Positions 27,801 through 39,800 of a stretch of DNA of 64,000 nucleotides are shown here, piece by piece. The stretch's first letter is position 1; each line of letters starts with the position of its first letter. A program made the position numbers and the translations under genes. The notes below the pieces were generated by a model. That model was given only the letters and a program-made list of their open reading frames with translations. It did no database searches and was not told the DNA's origin. The stretch comes from Amyelois transitella (Eukaryota; Arthropoda; Insecta; Lepidoptera; Pyralidae): assembly GCF_032362555.1 (NCBI RefSeq), contig NC_083525.1, forward strand, positions 2,465,501-2,529,500. Reading direction: 5' to 3'.

Positions 27801-30800
27801 CTAATGAAACCAACATAGTTTCAGGCAAGCGAAGGTCTATGTTAGTGCTGCCAGTAACCAGAACCTTCAAGTATGCTTAAGCAAGGAGCTGATCGTAAAA
27901 CCAGGTGCATTACACAATTTTTTTCTTTCTCTTTCTAGATGTTCGTTCGCCAACAACGATCAATGCGTAGAGTGGTGGCGGAGGCTCGTCTCGGCTACAG
28001 CTCCCATGAACAATGTTATGGAGACTTTCGCCGCAGCCTACGCCGCATGGGCTAAGGAACAACCTCCAATGTCCGTCCACAGGGCGCTGATGAAGGCGAC
28101 ACATTCCCAACAGAAGAACTGGTTCATACCAGAGGTAAGTTTCACTGCTTAATGTTTTATGATTTCCTGGTAGTGTCATTTACTTACAGCCTACGTTGTA
28201 TGGGCTAAAGAACAACCGCCCATGTCCGTCCACAGGGCGCTGATGAAGGCGACACATTCGCAACAGAAAAAGTAGTTTATACCAGAGGGGAGATTAACCG
28301 CTTCATGGTTCATGATTGTCTGGTAACTGGTGCCCCAGCACTCGCGACGTATACGTCGCATGGGCTAAAGAACAGCAATTCGAAATGAGAGATCTGCAAC
28401 CAAATTGTCTGTTTGTTGCCCATTATAAGCAGATGGCGCTTTTTTTCAATCAAGCTTATTCGTTTCACAATCTAAATTTGAATTCGTCCGAATTAAGTTT
28501 CAGGTCCATTCAAAGAAGTTCGGTTAATATTTTTTTTAATAAAAAAAGTATATTTTTTTTAATAATTGTTAAACTAACCAGTATTTCGTTTCTTCAACAG
28601 TTGCAGCGCCTAGGATTCACAGCCAAGAATGCGTGGAGGGTGACTAAGGCCAATGCGGACTACTCGCTGTGCAATTCGTATCCACCTCAGTTGATCGTGC
28701 CTTCGAATATTGGCGATGAGGACCTTGAATCAGTTGCACGGTATGTTTTAATTTGATGTTAATATATCATAGTTTTATTTAGTTATGTTTAGATTTTTTA
28801 CCTCTTTATATTTTGCAGAAGAATATTATACCACGTCCTTTAAAGTAAATGGACAAATAACGAAAAAAGAAACGGTACGCCTGCATACTATGCTAAAATA
28901 TGTATACTTATTATGGCGGTCGAGCAGATTTGAGTTAACTTGTTCTAGAATCACTTTATTGGCCAATTCATTAATATGCTAAAACCGTTGTAGACTTAAT
29001 TATTAAAAAAAAAATTATGTCAACAATTTTGGCTCGCTCTCTAAATGACTTCTGTAAAATTGTTAAATATGTTTTATTCTCTTATGATTCATGAATAAAT
29101 AAAAAAAAATTGATTTCCTTTCTCAGGTTTCGTGCATTAAGACGGATACCGTCTGTAGTGTGGCGTCATAGGGGCAATGGCGCCGTAATCGCCAGGTCTT
29201 CTCAACCCGAGGTCGGTTGGTTGGGATGGTACCGCTCGAGCGAGGACGAACGACTACTGGCGGGATTCGTCAGCGCGTGCATGGCGGACAGGGGGCAGAT
29301 GCCCCCAGCCACCAATAACAAGGTGAGACCTCTTAATATCTTATGCTCATCTGGTATTTACAAAGATCTAGTTCGACTTGGTTCTAGCTAGTTTTGTTAT
29401 AGCGTGTGTGGCGAACAGGGGGCAGACGCCTCCAGCTACCAATACCTAATTAATGTGAGACCTTCCGAGTGTCTCATGTTTTCCTGGTATTTGCAAAGTT
29501 TTCGTCATCCTTCTGGCTTCAGTCCTGGAACTAGGAAGTTCTAATTAATTTCGTCAGCGCGTGCATGCCTTATGCTTTCCTGGTAACAAAGCTGGCAATG
29601 TCTTCGTTTCGTGCGTGGTGAGATATAGTCTGCGGATCCTGTCACGTGCTATCTCGGAGGATGGTAGATTGAGATGGTATCGCTCGAGTTAGGACTACTA
29701 GCCGGTTTTTTCAGTGCGTCAATGGCAGACAGGGGCAGATGCCTCCAGCTACCAATAATAAGATGAGACCTCCTAGTGTCTCATGTTTCTCTGGTAGTTG
29801 CAAGGTCATCTTCGTCTTCCTGGCGGTAGGTCTGGTTGCGTCTTTATCTCTCTTGGAAGACAATATTTCTAGTCAGTTCCAGCGTTAGACTGTGGTTGAA
29901 TTGGAATGCTGAACTGGAAAATGACATTCCTACAATTTAGTAGTGAACGCGCTGATAAGGAAACTATGTTCAAGCCAACATCGAAATTAAGACACAGGAA
30001 TGACCTAGTGACTCGTGATTCACTCCAAAAATAAACCGAAAGCCATCTTTTAAATTATTTTTGGCAATAGTAGTAGCCCGAGATTGCCAGATTTGCATGT
30101 ATTGACGTCACGAAACAGTTGTTTATACAGCCTTGGCCAAAAGTATTAGGCACCCCCAACTTTTATTAAAATAATGAAGTAAAACAACTTTTAATTTCTA
30201 TATTTATTTATTTCTTAAAAATTAGGTTAAGATAAACAAGAAAAGCTTTGACCTTTAAAATAATGTCACATTTTAAAGGTCAAAGGTTTAGGACAAGCTT
30301 CATGATATTATCTTTTATTCTCTATCTTTGGTGGTACAGTCAACAGCATAACAACTTACCCAAATTTTCTGCGAATTAGATTTATAAACTTATAAAAAGT
30401 AAACTAAAAAAATTATCTTAATGAGAGTATTTTTACAATTTGTTTTTTTTTTCCTTCTAGCAAACAAAGCTTCTCATCGTGGACGCTCGATCGTACACTT
30501 CGGCCGTGACGAATCGCGCACGAGGCGGGGGCTGCGAATGTTCCCAGTATTACCCGGCGTCAGACATACAATTCATGTCAATGCCTAATATACACAACGT
30601 GAGAAGAAGCTTCTTCCAAATGCGACAGTTAGCGGCGGAACCGAGCGACCAGCCTAAGTGAGTGCTCTTTGGAATTTATGATAGCCTAGTAATTGTAAGG
30701 AGCAATTCGATTTTCGAATATTCGAGAGAAGAATTCGAGTTGACATAATTTGTAGTGTGTACATATTTTATATTATCTTTATTTATTTGACGAAGTATTC

Positions 30801-33800
30801 ATATCGAAATCATTAGTTTTACATTCATTCATGTTTTTTTAATGTAGACAATGTGCATTCGTCTACGATTTAGATTTAAGAGATCTATATTTTTAAACTA
30901 GAGGCCGCCCGCGACTTCGTCCGCATGGAAACCCTATCAATCCCGCGGGAAATCTGGGATAAAAAGTAGCCTATGTGTTATTCTGGGTCTTCAGCTACCT
31001 ACATACCAAATTTCATGGTAATCGGTTCAGTAGTTTTTGCGTGAAAGAGTAACAAACATCCATACATCCATACAAACTTTCGCCTTTATAATAGTAGTAG
31101 GATTAACATCCGGTGAAAATGCTGTTGTGTAGTTTGTTCCGTTTTTTCTACACATGCGCTATGGAAGCGGTAGTAGTTATAATAAGATTTAAGTGATGTG
31201 ACTTCAATAAGTGATACCTTGTATCCAATTTTGAAAATAAATCTATTCTATTCTAATAAACCTCTTGCATTGTCTTACTAGAGTACTTACTTGTACGGAG
31301 CTTAAATTTTCGGCCAAATCTCTTAACAATTTTCAACTGCAAAGATATATATATATATATAGGTCAAGTTACGTGCCGGATATTGTATGTTGAACTCACG
31401 TTGGACTGTAGCCAATTTATTTCAAATGAAAATCTTGTAAAAGTTACATGGCGTGTGGCGATATTTTTTTGCGTGTGTTGATAGGACTTACAAAGCGTAT
31501 ATTCTGTTTATTATGCAAGGAAATGGGTTATGATGATTTTATCGTACCTATTGGTCATTGTTAACGCCTTGCATACGTGTGTTACCCACGTACGCGCAAA
31601 ACGTAAGTACATATTCGATTTGACGAATGCAATAGCAGCGACGCCCCTCCCGCGCGTCCTGTGGCGTTTTCCTTCCTCTCGGAGACATTGCGTCTGTCGA
31701 TCCGCATTCACAGCTCGGGCGAACGACTATTTTCAAAAATTGCAGTGCAAAATTATCGTATTAGAACTTAAATAAATGTGTTGTTTAACTTTTCATCAAT
31801 TTATTCATTAATACATACATACATACATAAAATCACGCCTCTTTCCCGGAGGGGTAGGCAGAGACTACCTCTTTCCACTTGCCACGATCTCTGCATACTT
31901 CCTTCGCTTCATCCACATTCATAACTCTCTTCATGCAAGCTCGGCGGTTTCGGGTACTCTTGACCTGACCCTTCACCTTATTCATTAATATTTTAACGAA
32001 GACCACACCAGCACAACCGGATCTCATCACCAGCCATTAAAGCTATGTTCCTTTCACAGTTGGCACAGCAAGTTAGAAAGTACTCTCTGGCTTCAATACA
32101 TCAGCGGCATTCTCCGTGCGGGTGTGTTGGTCGCCAGGGCGGTGGCGGGCGGTCGTCCGGCCCTCGTCCACTGCTCCGACGGCTGGGACAGAACCCCGCA
32201 GATAGTGGCCACTGCCCAGCTGATACTGGACCCTCACTATAGGACTATTGAGGTGAGAACACTCTGAAGAGGATTCAACTGCTAACTTGATAACATACAT
32301 AAAATCACGGCTCCTTACCGGGGAGGGGTAGGCAGAGACTACCTCTTTCCACTTGCCACGATCTCTGCATACTTCCTTCGCTTCATCCACAATCATAACT
32401 TGATAACGTCTCCATTTATGTAAGTGTCTAAATCCTCCGCCTATTCAATGTTATAACGCACAATAATTTTCTTCAGATTGTTATTACCTAATATTTAAAA
32501 ATTATTAGTTTGTTGGAGAAAATGGCACAAACGAAGCCTTTATTTTCGGATTGAACTAAATTGAGTTTGAATTGTCATAAACATCACGAACAAAATCAAT
32601 ATTTTATTTTAATCTCTTTTACTCGAATGTTATTTTAGGAATTTATTTTTAATTAACAATTGTTTCTTGCAGGGATTCCGCGTTCTGATCGAACGCGAGT
32701 GGATAGACTACGGTCACAAGTTCGCCGACCGATGCGGCCACCAGTTCGGTTCCGACGACCCCAACGAGCGGTCGCCCATCTTCTTGCAGTGGCTCGATGT
32801 CGTTCACCAGTTGATGCTGCAGTATCCGTGCAGTTTCGAGTACAATGAGGCTTATTTGGTAAGAATATTACGATGTCCCCTTCTCTCTCATACCCCCCTC
32901 TCTTCTAACTCCACTTTCATCTAGACTAAGCTACAATTATATATTTGACAAACACAATTAGCAATCTGATACCTTTATTTTGGTTTCGAATGGGAAATCT
33001 TTTTTACGGGCAGCCTCCCGGATATTCACCCGGGAGAGTGTGGGACTCCTGGCATCTAATGTGCCATCCTACCCACTAAAACTTCTCCAGTACCCTTCTC
33101 GCCATTTAGAGGACATAATGAGATCAGATGTTTCAATGTATCTTATTTGTACAGTTTGGTATTATATAAAAATCTAGACGCAAACTTAATCACTTCTCCG
33201 CCATCACTATTAATATCTCTTAATAATCGCATTTTCCTTTTTCAGATAAAACTAGCGACACACGTGCATTCGTGCATGTTCGGCACATTCCTATGCAACT
33301 CCAACTACGACCGGACCGAATTGCGGGTGCCCGAGACCACGGCTCAAGTCTGGCATTTATTGCGCGCCCCGGCTTACAAGAACCATCTGTATTCTCCACA
33401 CCATGTGGAACAGGTGACTGTCTTTATGTTTCTGATATCCTGGTACTCGATAGCGAATGGCCTTGTCGCAAATTGATGCACTCAAGTCTGGCATTTATTC
33501 CGCACTGGCCTACAAGAACCATCTACATTCTCCACATCATGTGGAACAGGTGACTATCTTTATGTTCATGCTATCCTGGTACTCTATAGGGAATGGTCTT
33601 GTCGCAAATTGATGGACTCAAGTTGGTACCTATATAATTTGTATTCTCCACACGACGTGGAACAGCTGATAGCTTTTATTTTATGATATCCTAGTACTTA
33701 GCAGCAGTTTCTACTATTGGCATTTTTTAGAAATAAAATACATTTCTTTACAGGTAATATGGCCAGAATACAGCGTGCGATCCCTCCAATTGTGGACCGC

Positions 33801-36800
33801 TATGTACATCGGGGAGTTCGGAGAAAGAGAGGAGCCGTTGGACGAACAAACCGACACTCCACAACACGTACCACCGCAACCTCATAATGGTGAGTGTGAC
33901 TGTGACGCGGTTATGTTAACCTGGTACTTTTTAGGCTTAATTTTGCCCCCTAACGTTAGACCCAGTCACATCTTCACCTCTTTAAAGAGGCAGGAGCCCA
34001 GGGTTCTTTTTTACTGATTGAGTAAGTTGAGTTTTTACACTAAGCGCCTCTCATCTGACCTCCGCAACCTTTGCAGAGTAACCCCACTCACATTGGATCA
34101 TTACACATCCAGTTGCCTGAATATGCAGGTTTCACGATGTTAAGAGCATCAGTTAGCACTCAAACCAATCTATACAAAATTAAGAATAGAGTCATTAGTA
34201 CATCGCCGAGGTGGGATTTCAACCTCCACGTGTACATCGCATTTTATTCGAGCACCTTATTTCCTTTGATGACCATCGACGGTCAATTTACTTTCAAATA
34301 TGTTATTTAATTTACAAATGTTGGTGAACCTTCTAAGATACATGCATACATATAGTCACGTCTATATCCCTTGCGGGAGAACTGGAAGACTGATAGGCCA
34401 CGTTCAGCTCTACGGCTTGATGAGATAGCCTTATAAATAACAATAATAATTACATTCAATCGATTAATCATCAAGAACATTTTTATTTCAGTGATGATGA
34501 CCAAAACTCGTTCGTGTGACAATCTGTTGGGTGAAGAAAAGAGGACAACACAGAGACGCTCTAGTGATCCGAGTATTGCGCCCGATGTCATGTAAGTGTT
34601 TCACCAGAATACCAATAATCGTTATAGTAACCGATATATACCTTCTATTGAACGGGTCACAGTAAAGTCAGGTCATAATAAAAGCACCAGATTTTTAGAT
34701 TCGTTCAAGGCGAGTGTCTTGTCTATTCGTCATCATCGTCTAATCACATCTACCACCGATTCCAAAGCGCATGTGTAGTAGAAGCGGTGGAACAAACTAC
34801 AATGCAGCATTTTTACCGGACGTCAATTTACAAATTTTGATTTTTTTCTAAATCTAAATCTTGACCATTTAAGGATGAGAAATCAATTATAGGTTTTTTT
34901 TTTATTAAATTACGTAACTACATGATTGGTAATTGGTTATTTATTTTCAGGAAACTGTCGATGGTCGTGTCGGAGTCTGATCGCCGGCCATGTCGCGCGC
35001 TGACCGACAGCTGCGTGGATTCGTTGCCCACGCTCAGCGCCCACGACGACGACGGCAGGCAGGCGGGCTCCCACACCGACGACCGGGTGATTATTATACA
35101 TTATATCATTGTCTTTGGTACTTACATACATATATATGTACATAAAATCACGCCTCTTTCCCGGAGGTGGAGGCAGAGACTACATCTTTCCACTTGCCAA
35201 TTGTCTTTGGTAGTGAGAATAAATATATATATATATATTCAGGCGATAGGTAACCAGTCAATATTTGAATCTCGATTCCATCATTGAGCCATACAGCTGA
35301 ACGTGGCCTTTCAGGATTTTTCAAGGCTATTGGCTCTGTCTACCCCGCAAGGGATAGATACGTAACTGTATGTATGTATGAATTATCGTAGAAGTAAGTT
35401 TGAGACTTGTGTCACGAGATACTAACTCAACGATACTAAACGTCCAAGACCGAGGCCAATCCTAAAAAGATTGTTTCTCATCATACCCTGGCCGGGATTC
35501 GAACCAGCTGTGTCACTGACAAGCGCAATACCGCTGCGCCACAGGGGAGAATGTGAGAATGTCAGATTTATAAGTGTAGCTTTTACCATGATTCAGTTTA
35601 AGTTAGGCTTCTCCTGCAAAGGCTATAAGGTATGACCTATTATCTATCTATCCTTTCCTCAGGTCGATGGCCTCCACCCAGACCATTTTGAGGGCATGAG
35701 GCCACGTGACATCGCCAGTAACTCTTCATCACTAGAACGCGAACTTGCCGGTCCGCTGCCACTCAACGAGGTTCCTTGCGGTTCTCTAGTACCACTAGAC
35801 ATGGGCGAGAGTGTGGACAGAGTGCCCAGTACCTCGGAAGTTGGTACCCCGGAAGAACCACCAGTTTTTATGGGGGATAACTACACTGATGTACTCGGGA
35901 TGGCAGAGGTTAGTAGGTGGTCTTTTGATTTATGTTTCTTTGGCAATTACTCCTGATATAGGTGCAGTGTGGTTCTCCAGTATCACTAGACATTAATAAA
36001 AGTGTGGCCAGTATGGAATTAATAAAAAAAATTTAATGTCTTTGTAAAGTTATCTATGATCACTTTAAAAATGTCCTATTTTAGACTTATAGTTCACAAT
36101 CTTAAAGTCCATATCACTTCACAGATGACCCGAGAAATGACCCGCACTCGCAACATCAGCATCACATGGCGTTCCGTGTCTGAATCGAGCAACCAATCAT
36201 CGACGGGCTTCGACATCGCCGAAGCCAGAGATACGCGGGATCCGTCATCACGCCCCTCCCCCGAAACTCACACCACCGAAGACGTGGCCAATCACAACTT
36301 GATAGAGTTGACCAATCACAACAGGGAGAATGGCGTCAACGGTTTAAGCGAGGAGGGGAAGTTCTTAGAAGTCGATTTGAATGGTGAGTTGTAATCGTAC
36401 ATGTTCTAGAAAGTTCTTCTCCGTATTCCACGCTGTATGTTTGCGAAATCTCATAGTAATCGGTTGAGTGGTGTTGACGGTAAAGATGGAAAAACAAACA
36501 AACAGTCACATTTGTAATAATAGTATGCAGCATGATATCATCCCATTATTTTTGAATTCATTATGTTTGTCCAGTATATATTAAGGCATGTTGTGAAATG
36601 AAATGTGTTGATTGAGTATAAGAATGGTAGGTCAGGTAGTCATTTTCTCTCAAGTTTCACAACATTTTATATAAAAACTAAGTTTCGTGATGTCGAAAGT
36701 TACATTTGATGGCGTCCGCTGAAGTACCGAAGTATGTTTATCTCATCTATTGTTCCAAGAAGTCTGGAGGTACTATAATTCTAGGGTAAGGATGAATTAT

Positions 36801-39800
36801 TCTCCGTTTGTCCTGGTAGCGTCCCCTGGTGGCGAGCTCGGGTTCTTATCTTTAAAATACACAAATAATTTAGGCAATTGCATGCAGCGATATCAATATG
36901 ACATCCTTGAATAAAAAATCCTAGATTTATTGTTTGGATCTTAGTTATATAACTCTCGATCTTGTCTCTTAATCATTTAGCATCAGTAACCATCCAAAGG
37001 CACTATTTCATTCACAAATCATAATGAACTTCTTTCACCTCATCACCAAACCAATCACGTGTGAATAACCGCACAATCTCGACACCAGGGGGCGCCACGT
37101 CCAGCAGCATCAGCTCTGAGAGCGAGGGGGAGGCCGCCGGGGTGGCCGCTCCCAGGAGGAACGGTTCCAGGGCCAGGGTCGCCAGCCAGCTGACTCTGTG
37201 CCCCACCTCGCCCAGGAGGCTGGCGTGCTGCCATTGCAGCAGGCGAGCCAGCACCACCAGTGAGTAGTCTCTCATCTCCCTCCTACAATGTTATGCCGCC
37301 CTAGTATGTTTATACAAGAGGGCGCTGTGTAGACACCAAGGCGTGCTTCGTAAAAAGGGACTTCTCCCGGGCAAGGGTTTCCAGAGATATTCAACATGGA
37401 AAGAAGAACCAAGACTGCTAGGAGACTGGCGTGCTGCCATTGCAGCAGGCGAGCCAGCACTACTAGTAAGTAGACTATTATCAATCTCCTCTAATGTAAT
37501 GCCGCCCTGGTATGTTGGTAAGAGAGCGCTATGTAGACCAGTGGGTGACACATCAATTGATCCCAGGCGAAGGTCTTCATATAACCCAGGAAAGGTGGTA
37601 CATCCTTGACGTCATTGCAGCATTCGTGCTAGTGTAGATGCTTAGTTTTTACTAGGATGCAACTAGGGACACAAACTCTATTTTAATAACAATTTTTTTT
37701 ATCTTCCTCAGGTGGTGTAGAAACCTCAGGTGAATCGGTGGTCAGCGGCGAAGGTTGTTGGTGTGGGGTTTGCGGTGGTAACGTGGACAGCTCCACGACC
37801 GGGGCACGCTGCGTTTGCGGTGCCGCCGGGGCTCTGCCTGACCCGTTAGATGGGTTACCGCCAGCCACAGACCCGTTACAAGCGAGGCTTCACCAGATCA
37901 TATTGTATCAGAAGGTGAGAATCATGGTATACTCTTGATTTGATAATGTAATTAGCGGATTCGTTCTACGGCGTTCTTTTCCGGACGACGTTGTTGAAGC
38001 ATACGCCGCTCACTGTCTTCAGTTTGCTTTATTGCACATAAAAAAAATAACAAATTACAAAACAATCAATTCATTTTAAAGAATATGTATGATGGCGGAC
38101 TATCCCAATTGCGATTGCTTTCACTCAACCAAAAGAAATCAATCTTCTTTTTTTTTGGAGTTCTTGTTCTGTTTAGTATTTGATAGGCAGGATTAAATGG
38201 ACTTCTGTTAATTATTTATGCCATCATTCCAGAAAGTGGTCGAAGAGCTAAGCGGGCAATTGCGTTCGGTCCGCGAGGCGCTTCGCCTGGCCTCGCCGCC
38301 GGCCAGGCAGGACGCGGCCGCTTCGCCCACGCAGGTAAACCGCTTGCCCACCACTAGCCCACCAGCGGGCGGAGCGCCCACCGTTAGCCCACCAATGGCA
38401 GAAGCTTACACACTTAGCCCACCGAGGGGCGAACCGCCCACCTTAAAAATTAAGACACCCGAAGCCAAGGCCGGTCGATAGCGCGTGAAACCGTCGTAAA
38501 CACTAGGTAGGTGTATTTTGATTAGTTTGAGGCTTGTTATAATAATGTGCCGTCTTCGGTAAGGTGTCTGTTTTAGTGAGCAAGTAATTACCTATAAACC
38601 AATAGTGTTTTTTTTCTGTATGTTTTGGAAGGATAACTCAGGTTGTCGGTAGATGGCGGTTGATATTCGTAAATTATAATTAGAATAACAAATACTCATT
38701 TACTTGGGATTTTTTTTGTTTATTTTGGTGAGGTTATTCGTTTGTTTTAGTACAGTACCTACTAGTTAAACAAATAATGAATGTTTATAAAAAAATCATG
38801 CCGTTCGGGAATGTAATTTAACATGGAAGATACATAATTAAAAAAAATCTTTTAGTATGAGGTAGATAAAAAACAACAATAGTATAATATTTTTATGTAA
38901 TGATGTTGGTTCATTCTTACAAACAGTAGAATAGTAATGGAGGTTATGCATGATTGTATAAGTCCTGTCAAAGTCCCCAATCAAAGCCACACTCAGAAAC
39001 ATTAGAAGAGTATTTAAGTTTTTATAACATTACACATGCAACCCAAAGCGACCGTTAAGACAGTCCTTCTTTTTTTTTAATATAATTAGCTGCTTTTTTT
39101 TAAATACTAATAGATCCGGCTCGAAGGACCAATGTTAGAGCTATAACCTTCGAGTCTATGTTGTGATAATAAGACTTGATAACTGTTCAAGACTTGATTC
39201 TAGAATCAAAACTTACGCTTTTTTTATGAAAGTTTAATGAGTACGCGCCGCGCTCTTGCTGAACTAAATGCGAACTGAATATAAAACAAATATAAAGCAG
39301 TGAGTACTAAGTAAAATTCTGATACTGTACACTGCTAATTCGTACAAATTTTATCAGATTTTTGATGTCGCAAGAGACACTGCCTCTGTTTTCTGCGTGT
39401 GACTTTAACCCGGTGTAGGTACCTCATTGTTCCTTTTAAAAAAAATATATAACGTTCAATCACTACCACCAGCCAAGCAGCGGCAGCGCCAGCGCCAGCG
39501 TAAGCGTGCGTGGCAGCGCCAGCGGCAGCGGCAGCAGCAGCAGCGGGTCCGCCTCCGAGGTGGAGGTGGGCGAGGAGGCGCGGGGGGTGGTGTGGCTGCC
39601 GGACAGCGCCGCGCCCAGGTGCCAGTACTGCAGCAACCATTTCTGGCTCGCCCGCCGGAGACACCATTGTAGGTGAGTGTTTACCTCCTGTTTACGTCTG
39701 ATCTCCTAGTAACTTGCCTCGTTTACCTACCAATGTGACAGTCGGTGTAACCACCCTTTTTATCTGATCTCCTTTTTATATATACCTATATTGTATCTAC

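Noticed and set aside
35480..35550. tRNA gene on the minus strand
   Set aside because: A and B boxes are present, but the stems are imperfect and the sequence continues into the body of a SINE, so it is a tRNA-derived SINE head.
37291..37551. Minus-strand ORFs of 70-87 aa that look alike at 37012-37275 and 37272-37551
   Set aside because: Their similarity is real but comes from the duplicated exon 16 end read backwards, not from related genes.
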